Shown here: piece after piece, positions 11,475 through 23,500 of the stretch
Position numbering within the stretch: the first letter of the stretch is position 1
Layout of the letters: each line of letters opens with the position of its first letter
Assembly (NCBI GenBank): GCA_963575745.1
Contig: CAUYUJ010014346.1
Location: 215,856 to 279,855, forward strand
Length of the DNA: 64,000 nt
Origin: Prorocentrum cordatum
Lineage: Eukaryota; Sar; Dinophyceae; Prorocentrales; Prorocentraceae
Reading direction: 5' to 3'
The notes under the pieces: generated by a model
Seen by the model: the letters and a program-made list of their open reading frames with translations, nothing else
What the model was told of the DNA's origin: nothing
Databases searched by the model: none
Made by a program: the position numbers and the translations under genes

Positions 11475-13368
11475 GCGCGCGAACACCTGCGCGTCGGAGT
11501 CCCCGTGGAAGGGCGGGGATCCGCACAGCAGCACGTAGAGGACGACGCCTCAGCTGTAGGCCACGATGTCTCGAGGCGCGAGCCAGCGAGACTGTGTTTA
11601 CCTTCTGGCGATCGCCTAGGGCATCCCCAGGAGCCGCCTGGATCTTGAAATGAGAACGAGTGTTTGGCTCATGTTCCCCAATACCAAAATATAGAGGTTT
11701 CTTGGACTCTTGAAGTGTACACATGATTACCGCATCTCCACCAAAGATAATCGTGAATGTGCTGTTGTTCTTGAAATCGGCAGCTCCACTCCGCAGGCCT
11801 CGGGGGGCGTCGCATCGTCGCGTGCGCGCGGCTGTGAACAGCTCTCCCTCGAGGAAACCTGTAGGAACCAGAGGGGGTTGAGCCAAGCCAGGTGCGATCG
11901 CGTCATATCTGACGTCCCACCCCTTCCCTCCCATCCTTTACCATGGCGTAGACGTCCTCTCCATTCGCACAGTCTGATGTCCAGCAGGGCAATGATCGTG
12001 AGATGGTACGCGATGCATGGTAGCGCACGGCATGGCATGGCATAAAAGAGCACGTCAGAGTGTGGCATGCCACAGAAAGCGTTGCAACGCAAAGCATTGC
12101 ATCAGAAAGCGTTGCAACGCAAAACATGGTATCGCACAGCGGTGCGGAACACAACACCGCACAGCATGTCATGGCATGACACCAGGTTCCTTGAAGGGTA
12201 AGTGAATTCTTAAAGCATGCACGGGGCTCCCGCTTGACACTTGCTGAAAGAGCGGCGCCCTAAAGTGGTGAGTGAAGTGAGGGCTTCTACGGCCCAGAAC
12301 ATCATCGAATCGACACCGAATGTGTCATCACTTCCGATGATTTCTTCGGGGGGGCATTTTGTAGATTTTCGGGCATATGTGGGAGGACAGAAAACGCCCG
12401 CGCTGCAGCGGGAGCACGATTTGGAACAACCAGAGGCGTACAAATGGGGCCAGCGCTTCAGCGGTAGCAACATTTCGGAACAAAACCGAAGTGAAAACCA
12501 AGTTCCAAGGAATCCTGTGCTGTGTAAAAAATAATGCGCAGGGGGGGGGGCCAGAAATCTTCCGGACGCCGTCAGGGGAAAGGGGAGCATAGTCAGAGTG
12601 AGGGGGCCGAGCGGTCAATCATTGTCCCTGCGTGCGTGGCCAAAGTTGGGATCCGTGGTGGGGATTATGCTTGTTGTTGTTGGTGGTGGTGTTGTTGTTG
12701 TTATTGCTGTTGTTGTCGTCGTTCCTCCCGCGTCCCGCCCGCGACCCACCCGCGACCCACCCCGCGACCCACCCCGCGACCCACCCCGCGACCCACCCCG
12801 CGACCCACCCCGCGACCCGCCACGCGACCCACCCCGCGACCCACCCCGCGACCCACCCCGCGACCCACCCCGCGACCCACCCGCGACCCACCCGCGACAC
12901 ACCCCGCGACCCACCCGCGACCCACCCCGCGACCCAACCCGCGACCAACCCCGCGATCCACCCGCCACCCACCTCGCGCCCCACCCCGCGCCCCACCCCG
13001 CGACCCACACCGCGATCCACCCCCCACCCCTCGCGCCCCACCCCGCGACACACCTGCGACCCACCCGCGACCCACCCGCGACCCACCCGCGACCCACCCC
13101 GCGATCCACCCACAGTGCTTCAACGAAAGAATCTGCGCCTGCAGCGGGACCACTACATAATGTGTGAAAGTTAGGCGCCTGCGGCAGGCTTCTTCAGAGC
13201 CTCGCACACTGACGACGTCCTCGCCGCCCCCTCACTCTTATCCGCAACTGCTGGGTGCTACGTATACGTATACTCATCAGAGTGAGGGGGCCAAGCGGTC
13301 TCATTGTCTCTGGGTGCGTGACCGAAGGGGGGATCCGTGGTGTGGGGATTATGTTTGTTGTTGTTGTT

Positions 13369-13437
<69 letters not shown>

Positions 13438-14435
13438 CCCCCGCGACCCGCCCGCGACCCACCCGCGCGGCAACGATGGGGAAGGACTGGCTCAGGGGTG
13501 GTGGAACATCGACATGGAATCAGAGATACATCGCCGATAGATTAGCGATGGGCCCCCGTTGGGGAATCCGCATGTTCTTGGGCGGGGCGGGGCTATCCAG
13601 ACGTTCTTCGGCTATCAGTAGGCGATTGGGGGGGCGATGTATCGCCCCCCGGGCCTTTCGCCTCCTCCGATCGCTGCCCCTGACCCCCTCCCCCCGCCCA
13701 CTCGACATGGGACAACCTCTGGGCAGTGCCAAGGCGGGTCATCACCACTGGGGTCGCCCCCTCCTTCTCCAGGAAGCAGGCCCCTTCTGCACATGGGATA
13801 TGTACCCCCCCCTGGACCCCCAAAGACATCCAAAAACCCACAGAAAACCTCGTCGATCCTGCCTCCTCGACTTCCAAGGGGACGAGGTGGTGACCCCCCT
13901 CGTCGGGTGTTGCTAGAGGTGCCCTTGGCCCAAGGTGACCCCAGCTTTCCGCTCCATTTGGGAGTCCTTGGGGTCCTCTGGGCCTCGTGAGGGGGTGCCT
14001 TGGAGGCCGCCTGGGCCACCCCGAGAATCCTGGGGGTACCTTGGGCCAGGGGTACTTCTAGCCACACCCGACCCTTGGGCCCGGCCGGGCGACACGCCGG
14101 CCGCGTGGGGGCCCGCACTGGGCGGGGCGCCGACGCTCCAGAGGTCGCAGGCTTCGGTGTACCTGGAGACTCCTCCCCACGGGACTCCTCCAGCGGATCC
14201 TGCAGTCCATCCCTCCCCCTTCCCTCTCTCCCTCCTCCCTCCCTCCCTCCCTCACCCCTCCCTCCTCCCTACCTCATCCCTTCTCTCTCCCTCCTTACCT
14301 CCCTCCCTCCCTTCCCCCGTCCCTCCCTCCATCCCTTCTCCATCCCTCCTCCTCCCTCCTGCCTCATCCCTCCTCCTTCTCCTCCCTCCGTTTCCCTCCA
14401 CCCTCCTCTCTCTCTCTCTATTATGTGTTGTTCTC

Positions 14436-14492
<57 letters not shown>

Positions 14493-14493
14493 T

Positions 14494-14537
<44 letters not shown>

Positions 14538-17500
14538 TCTCCCATTATATGTGTATATATACATGTTTTCCCTTTTTCGCCTCCTCCTCCTCCTCCTCTT
14601 CCTTCTCATCCTCCTCCTCCTCCTCCTCCTCCTCCTGCTCCTCCTCCTCCCCGTCCAAAGACTTCAAGCGCTCTCCAGCGACACCCCGTGCCCCCCCGAG
14701 GACCTCCCGAGGCCTCCGCGCCCTCCTGGATCCCTCCGCGGACCTCTGCACTGAGCCCAATTCTTCCTACATCACCCAGCTTCGCGTCTCGTGCCCCGCG
14801 ATGCTCGGCGCACGGTTTTCTTTGCGCCCTCGCGCCGCCGCTCTGACCGCTCTGGACCTGGACCTGGTGTCGGGCACCGCGGCCACTCCAGAAGCTTCCA
14901 GGACGCTATGGGAACTGTCTGGAACGCTCTGACGCGATGGAATCATCGTGCTACCACAAAGAACGGAGAGTAACGGACGACGGGACTTTTCTGGCCACGG
15001 CGAGCCTCGGCCACGATTGGGTTCCACGACTTAACCAACAAAAATCGTGTGACGGCAACAGTGCAAGGGACGGTGCACGACGGAGAGAGAGAGAGAGAGA
15101 GAGAGAGACGTACATATCGTGCGAGCTGTGCGTGGCCGACTCGAAAGTGGCGACAATATAACACCGTGGCCACCCCAGAAGCCCTCGAGAATGGCAACAA
15201 TTTTTCGCACGCGGCAATCCCCCCCCCTCAGGATGGCGGGGTCCCGTTTGGATCTGCGTGGGGCCCCACTGCGCCGCCCCCCCCAGCTGCCCTCGAAGAG
15301 GGTGACAGCTTCACAGTTCGCAGCCACCCCAAAGTCTCCTCCTCCTCCTCCTCCTCCTCCTTGTCCTCGTCCTCGTCCTAGCCCTCCTCATATGCAGTTG
15401 TGAGTAACGCGTTGTGGGCGCCGCTTTCGGTGGCGCTTCCTATGGGGCCACGAAGCGCGCGAGGGGCGTGCCGTAAAACTGGGGAGACGCACGCGGGCGA
15501 TGCCGCTGGGGCCTTCGGTGGGGTTACCTATGGGCCACGAAACGCTGTATCGGGTGTGCCTAGCGCATGCGGGCGGTGCCCCTCGCTGGAGCTCCCGATG
15601 AGGGCACGAAACGCTGTACTGGTTGAGGGAAACGCACGCGGGCGGTGCCGCTGTGGTCTTTCTGTGGAGCTCCCATACGGGGCCACGAAACGCTGTACTG
15701 GGTGGTGGCTGACGCAAGCGGGCGGTGCCACTGGGATCTTCGGTTAGGGGGATGCATGTGGCCGGTGCCACTGGGGCCTTCGGTGGAGTTCCACATGGAA
15801 CCACTAAGCGTTGTACTGGGTGGGGGTCGCACGCGGGTGGGCCAGTGGAGCTCCCTACGGGGCCACGAAACGCTGTATCGGGCGGGGGCTGACGCATGCG
15901 GGCGGTGCCCCTGGGGTCTCGGCGGAACTCCCAACCAATGGGGCCGCGAAGTGCGATAGTGAGTGGTGGTCGACGCATGCGGGCGGCGCCACTGGGGTGC
16001 TTCAGTGGAGCTCCCCACGGGGCCACGAAACGCTGTATTGGGTGGTGGCTGACGCATGCGGGCGGTCCCACTGGGACCTTCGGTGGAGTTCCCCACGGGG
16101 CCAAACGCTGTACTGGGCGGTGGCTGACGCATGCGGGTGGTGCCACTGAGACTTCCAGTGGGACCCCGTATGGCGCCACAAAGCGCTGTACTGGGTGGTG
16201 GCGGACGCATGCGGGCGGTGCCACTGGGACCTTCGGTGGAGCCCCCCGTCTGGCCACGAAGCGCTGTGCTGGGTGGTGGTTGACGCATGCGGGCAGTCCC
16301 ACTGGGAACCTCGAAGGGGCTCCATATGGGGCAACGAAAGGCTGTAATGAGTGGGCGAAACGCACAACAGAAAGACTGTGCTGGGTGTTGGTTGACACAT
16401 GCGGGCGGTCCCACTGGGACCTTCGGTGGAGCTCCTTATGGGGCCACGACACGCTGTACTGGGTGGGCGAAAAGCAGGGAAGAGGGAAGAAGGAGACCGT
16501 CTCGTCAAAACGAGGACCCAACACAACTGTACGGTTGGGAAAAATGGCAAGGTCTTTTGGTGATCCGAATGGGCCCCTCTGTGCTGCCCCCCCACCAGCC
16601 CCCGAATGCGGGGACAATTTCACACCTCGCAATCCCCTGCCCCAGGGATGGCGAGGTCACGTTTGAGTCCGCGGGTGGCCCCAGTGCGCGGGCTCACCCA
16701 GCAGCCCTCGAAAGTAGCGAAAGCTTCACACGTCGCAGCCCCAAAAGAACGGCGAGGTTCTGTTTGGATCTGCGCGTGGCTCTCACTGCGCCCCCCCCAG
16801 AGATGTTCAAAAATAGCGACAATTTCGCAATGGCGAGGTCCCGTTTGGATCTGCACGTTGCCGCATTGCGTTGCCCTCCCCCCCCCCCGCAGCCTTCGAA
16901 AAAGGGCGACCGGTTCACATTTCGTCCCCCCAAAAAAAACAGGCCCCGCTTGGGTTCGCAACTGGCACCACTGTGCGGGTTCCCCAAACAATCCTCGAAG
17001 CTGGTGACCGGCTCGCACGTGTCAGCCCCCAGAGATGGCGAGGTCCCGCTTGGATTTGCGTGTGGTCCCACTGCGCCGCCCCCCCAACAGCCGTCGAAAC
17101 TGGGAACAGCCTCGCACTTCGCAGCCCCCCAGCGATAGCGAGGTCCCATTTGGGTTTGCGTGTGGCCCCATTGCGCTGGCTCCCCAAGCAACCATCGAAA
17201 ATGGCGACAGTTTCACGCTTCGCGGCCCCCTTCAGGGATGCGAGAGGGATCCGAAAAGAAACAAAAAATGGGGGCGACGAGGAGGATGAGGAGAAGGTGG
17301 AGACCCCACTGCTCTATGCAAAACGCGAACTCAACCAAGACATTGTTTGAAATGCGCCGGCCCAGCGGGCCACAGGCGTGCTAAGATCTCCGGCAATTGG
17401 TTAACATTTTTTTTGTTCGCGCGCACGGAACGGCCCCTGGGGCCCCCAGGCGAAAAGTACCCCAGCCAGGCCCCGGACAGGTCCCCCCAGAGCATTCCAA

Positions 17501-20500
17501 GGGAGGGCCACTTTTCGACACCCCTCAGAATGATCGTGGCCTCCGATGGGGGGGGGCCGCAATCGACCACCCCCCCTTCGCGCCCCACGAGGCCCCTCAG
17601 AGCCCCCCAAGAGGCCCTGGGGGCCCCCAAAACGCCGCCAAGGGGCCCCAAGAGATCCCCAAAATGTCCCCAAAAAGCCCCCAAGAGGCCCTAAAGAGGG
17701 CCCCGGGGTCGGCGGAATGAGCGAAGCGACTAAATGCAAACACCCTGCGGCATACCCAGACGCATCGGCACCAAGGGGTGAAATAAACTGCAATAGTGCG
17801 ACAGTAACGCTGCAAGGGACAGCGCGTGGCAGCGCGTGGCGGATATCTATATCGTGCGAGTGTGCGTGGCCGGCTCGCATAATAGAGGTACAAAAGGCCA
17901 GGAGTTCTTGAAAGGGGAAGGACAAGCAACAGGAATACATCGGGGTGGAAGGACAAACGCCTCGGCAGAAACAGCGAGATGATGGAGCGCGGGCAAGGTT
18001 ACACAGGCGGAAAACCTTGCACACAATGAAGTGACGCGCTATTCCACGCCGGAATGCTCAACACCTGCTCGTCGTCGTCCTCCTCCTCTTCCCTGTCTTC
18101 CTCCTCCTCGTCCTCTTTATTTGTCTTTCCCCCGCCTCCTTTTCATTCTCCCCTTACCTCTCCTCCTCCCCCAGCCCTCCTCCGGATCTGCGTTGGGCCC
18201 CACTGCGTTGCTCACCCCAGCATGCCTGAAATTTGCGACGCGCTCACACTTCCCAGCCTTCCCCAGGGATGGAGAGGTCCTCGAAGTCTGCGTCGGACCC
18301 CGCTGTGTTGCCCCCCCCCCCCCCCTATCCAGCAGCCGTCGAAACTGGCGACAATTTCAGACTTCGGAGCTCCTCCCCCAGGGAAGGCGAGGTCCCCTGG
18401 CCCCCTCAGCAACCCTCTAAAGTGGTGAGTTTCACACGTCGCAACACCCAGGGAAGGCGAGGTTCCGTTTGGATCTGCGAGTGGCCCCACTGCGCTGACT
18501 CCCCCAGCAGCCCCCCTCGAGAAGTGGCGACAGGCTCACTCGCGTCAGCCCCCGAAGGATGGCGAGGTCCTGTTTGGATCTGCGTGCGGCCCCACTGTGT
18601 TGGCTCCCCCAGCGACCGTCGAAAGTGGCGATAAGCTCACACATTGCAGCCCCCCAAGAATGGCGAGGTCCCGTTTGGATTCGCGCGGTGCGCGAGCTTT
18701 CCCAGCGGCCCTCGAAAGTGGCGACAGCTTCGCACTTCGCGGCCCCCTCAAAGAAATGCGAGAGGAGAGAGCCGAGATGAGAGCGGGGGGGGCGAGGCGG
18801 AGGAGGAGCACGAGGAGAAGGTGGAGACCCCGCTGCTCTGTTCAACTCGAGAACCCAACCGAGGGAGGGTCGGGGAAATCATGCGTTCGCCGCTCGCATG
18901 GGATTTGGCCAAACGAGAAACGTCGAAAGGTCAAGATAAGACCAACTGGGAACCAACCGGGAATCCCCTCCAGGGTGGTGCAAAAAATAATTGGCAACCA
19001 AGTGGTGACCAATCGGGAATTGCCGCCAGGGTCATGAGAAACCGAACTGGTAACCACTTAGGGACCAATCGGGAATTGCCTCCACGGCGGTAAGACAGCA
19101 AACTGGCAACCAATTGGTGACCAGTCGGGAAGACCTGCGGGGACCCCGGAGGCCCCCGTGGGACGAGTGGGACAAAAGAGTGACTGACTGACTGACACAC
19201 TTGCGATCCACTTGCTATCTGGCTGAGCAACGCAATGACATCACAAAGAAAGAAAGCGGAGCCTTGAAGTACAGCAGCTGGATCTGTGTTCGCTTCACTG
19301 TGAGCGACTGTCGAGATCGCTCGTGGGACAGATGAAGAAGAATATTCTGCGGGAGATACCGCTTCCGCCCCAGCCCCGGTGCCAGAACCGTTGAAATTCC
19401 CCCATTATCCCTACCCTTGGCTGGGGAGGAAGATTCTCACAAGCCGCGTCCTTCTCCATTCGGAGATTCGTTTGCCTTTCGGCTGCTCCGCTCTCCCGTT
19501 TGCCGCCCGGGCCTGAGGCGGGGCAACAAGTTTCGGCATGTGCTCTGGTAGGAGCTGTGCGGCTCCTCTGCTGGTCGGCGACCTCGCAGAGGAGCTTGGG
19601 GTCGCCGCCTCTGGTGGGGCGGCGCGCCCCCGCTGGCCGCTGGCGCGGGTCGCTCTGTTCGAGGGGGGGGCGGGGTACTGATTGCTTCCGAGGGTTGCGT
19701 CTGAGGAACGGCCCACAAGCCAGAGCCCATCCTGAGCACCCGTGCCAGCCTAACATGTCCAAGCTCGGGCGTGCAAGCAGGGGAGCCCCTTCCTGCCTCG
19801 GGGGCGGCCCCCCAGTCGGCCAGACGTAGCCTGCTTGGCACTGGTGGATCCCTGGGCCCACACGAGGCCAGTGTGGGTGGCGAGGAGGGCCCCCCTAGAA
19901 TCCCCAACGAAGAATGAATCCCCTTCCTCCTCCTCCCTCCTCCTCCTCCTCCTCCTCCTCCTCCTCCTCCTCCTCCTCCTACTCCTCCTCTTCCTCCTCC
20001 TCCTCCTCCTCCTCCTCCTGGGGGGCAACGATAATTAGGGGGGGCTGGCATAGGGGGCGAAACATCAACTTCGAATCGGCGATACATCGCCGATAGATCG
20101 CCGAGAGGCCCCCGATGGCGAATCCGCACGCTCCTGGGCAGGTTGGGGCCCATTAGCGGGTCCCTATCGGCGATCAATGGGCGATCGGGGGTCGATGCGT
20201 CACCCCCCTTCTGCCCGTCCCCCCTATCGTTGCCCTGGACCTCCTCCCGAGGTCACGCCCCGGACAGCACCTCCGGCGCCACGTACTGCGGCGTGCACGC
20301 CAGAGTTCTCATCGGGGCGCCCGCCTCGAAGCGGCGGGAGAGGCCGAAATCGATCAGTTTCAGCGTCGCGTCCTCCTCGGGGCCCGAGAAGGAGGAGGCC
20401 AGCGCCCAGCCACGTACATGAGTCCGGCCCCCCAGTCCGCGAATTCAGCCTCATGTGACGAACGTTCGCGCAAAGCGCACTTTCGAAACCAATGCGGATT

Positions 20501-23500
20501 ATTGTAAGTGTGCGTGTTTCTTTCGCTCCTGAGAGAAGGGGGTCCCGCTGGGCCTCCTCCGGGTTCCTCGCCGATCCGCCCCGGGACCCCTGGACACAAA
20601 GGCACCCCCGGGAGAGGAAGCAGCGACATCGCGGCAGAAGCTGCCAACGCCGAGCCAGGAATCAAGGTCAGACTGGCACGTGCGCCGAGCCGGGCCGCAT
20701 CGTCACGGAGTCGGAGTCGAATCGAGTCGGACGCGCCAGGATGCACAACAGCGCCATGCGAGCATCGAATCACATCGGATCGTCGGACCATCGGAACCGA
20801 ACCAGATTAGGCTGGCGGAAACCGATCTCAGAACGGATCGAAGCAGGCCCTGCACCGGCACTCCGAGTTAACGGTAAGCTGCGGGGAGCGGGTGGGGGCG
20901 CCGCCCCGCCCACGCCACCAAGTCGCCACCAGGTCGCCACCAACACACAGCACGGCATGCCGACTTGGCACGGTCGACCCCGCTAGCGGGGAGTACCCGC
21001 CCGGGGCCGCCCAAGCTTGCAGGCCTGCGCTGGATCGAATCGCTAAGTCGGATCGGATCGTAGACGGGTCGCATCGCCAGCGAATCGTCCCGAATCGAAT
21101 CGAGATCGGATCGCTGCGCCTGGCACTGGCTGGCCCTGGGTCGGTGAATCGAGCCGATTCGAATCGAATCGAATCGAATCGGAATCGCAGCCCCGGCTGG
21201 CGAACCGAGTCGCATCGAATCGGATCGTAGGCGGCCTTAGCTTGTCGCCGAGCGCAGAGTTGTGGCCTCCGTACACCTTGAGGCCCCCAAAGCAGGGTCC
21301 GAGCAGATGGGGTCGGGGCATCGCGCCGCACCGCCAATGCATCGCCGATGCAGCGGGGCCGCTTGAGTGGAAAGAACCCGGCTCCACATCGTCGATGCAT
21401 CGGCGGTGCGGGGCGATCCTCCGACACCATCTACCGCGTGATGCATCGGCGATGCGGCGCGAGGAGGCGGGCGGGAGCCGGGAGGTCTGAGCTGGTTGGG
21501 CCCAGAGAAAATCGGTCAGGCGGGGGGATGAGGCCAAATCCTATCAAAATCGGTGCCCAGAACGCTCCCAGGGTCCATCTGGCGCAGCGTTTCGCACCAG
21601 GTCCTTTTTTTGCACAGCTCCCGGCTTCGAAAACGGCCCCAGGAGGCCGAAACAGGCAAACAACCTTTCCGAACCCAGCACCTCGAGCCTGCCCGCCCTT
21701 CCTGCTCGCCAGGACCAATGCTGCGCCACCTCAGACGACTCCAGGCCTGGAGTACATTGCCGATCCCCTGGCTCCAGGTCGCCGTGCTCTGTCAGCATCA
21801 TGTTGCTCGGCTTCAGGTCACGGTGCGCAAACCTTAGGGAGTGCAGGAACTCCACGGCGGCGGCCGCCTGCCGCATTGCTCGGGCGTTGCTTCATAGGGG
21901 GGCGATGAACAGGGGTGGGGGAGAGGCGCCCATCTTTCTTGCCCTTCTGGGGCCCCCCTAGGGTCCCTTTAGAGCACAATAGATGTACCTCTCTTCACCC
22001 CTCCCCGTCGTTTGTATCATGGTATCTACGTCGAGACGCAGGGCGAGGAAAGGCTATGAGGTTCAGCTCGGACGAAGAGAGCTGCCAACCTCCAAACTAG
22101 TGGGGAGGGGCCTCCACCATGCAAGCACTGCCCGGGCAGGAGGGGGGAGGAGAGGGGGGCTTCTTGAGCCCCCCCATCGCATCGCCCCCCCACTACGCGA
22201 CGCCCGAATGGCGGCGGCGGCGAGGCGCTCCGGCAGCCCGCGCCCGCCCGAGTGGGCGATGTGCCGAGAGAGCTCACCCCCCCGGCAGAGCTCCATGACG
22301 ATGTTCGGCGGCGCGCCCAGGGGGGTCACACAGCGGCACGTATTATGGCACTTCTGTGTGAATCATCGCTGCCTCATTAATTCCCAGATGTGCCATCAGT
22401 CGCACTCGCAGGTTTCCTAGTCATGCACGTAGTTGTCGTGTGCGTGCGCCGCGGGGCAGCCCTTCGGGCCAATGCCTGACGAAGCGGGGTAAGAGCTCCC
22501 GAAACGCATCGCCTACACTAGACGTCGTCTCGAACTGTGTACCGAGACCATAGCGCTGGTGAGGGGGGTCAGGCCTTCTCAGTCGGAAGCCTGCCGAGCC
22601 TTCTGCGAAGGCCCGCCCCCTCTGACCTCCCCCCCCCCCAACCAGGCGCGCCGCCGAGATGTGGACGCACTTGGAATCCTCGAAGGCCTCGTAGAGCCTC
22701 ACCACGTGCGCGCGTGCGCCGCCTTCGGGGAGGGCCCCGGAAGCGGCACAGCCGAGTCTGCCGGGGGGTCGAGCGGGCTTCGGAGGCCACGCCCCTCGGG
22801 CAGCGCCTGCGGCGCCGCCTCTGATGCGCCCATCGCGCCAGGGACAGACGGCGCCGAGGGGCGCCGTAAGCGCGGACCCGGGCAGTCTCTGCGGACCTCC
22901 GCGGGTCGTGCCGATCTGCCGTTCGTCCTCGTCCACCTTCGCCGAGGGACCTCATGATCTCGACCTCCTGCTGGGCCCCGCCCGCCCTCGGCACCCTCCT
23001 CTTGTCGACGCTCTTCAGGGCCCGCTCCTCTGGACGCCGACTAGCTACATATGCGGCCCGAGCAACCAGATGGGGTCGGAGGATCGCGCCGATGCAGTGG
23101 CGACTAGACCGCGGCGCGCCGCCGCCGATACATCGGCGATGTGGCGCGATCCTTAGGAGTTGCTTCATGGGGGGGCGATACATGGGGGGGAGGGCGGCGG
23201 GGTCATGCAGTACTGGTTCGTGTAGCTCTTTCTCCGAGGTGTGCCTACGACACGTGTTCATGCGTGATGTGCATGACCAATCGTGAGAACTATGTGCATC
23301 GTGTGTGTGGGGGCTTTTCGAGTCCAATTGGGTTGAGGCTGCAACGATGCTCTACGATCAGGTTGTCTTTACGGGGGAAGGTTTATCGAGGTGTTCTACG
23401 GGCCCTGCTAATTATATAGCCAGGCCGTGGGCTTCGGTGCCTGGCCTGAGGCGTGTTGCGTCGTTGGGCGTAGGTGAGCCCGTGGATTCACTCAGACCTC

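Noticed and set aside
11549-11560. In-frame TGA just before GVVLYVLL taken as a sign of a kinase pseudogene
   Set aside because: The sequence CTGAG forms a splice acceptor, and the 14131-14162 microexon supplies the missing residues in phase. The TGA is therefore intronic.
12534-13174. Arg-Asp-Pro-Pro repeat protein
   Set aside because: It is the product of the 12-bp minisatellite. The opposite strand gives equally long Gly/Val/Ser frames.
15405-16480. Possible CRISPR-like array
   Set aside because: Units are contiguous, with no unique spacers, units are of irregular length and diverged, and the DNA is eukaryotic. No cas genes are present.
15388-16632. Minus-strand frame of 414 codons resembling a repeat protein
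   Set aside because: It follows the 78-bp satellite. Units carry indels and even divergence, and the plus strand is also open.
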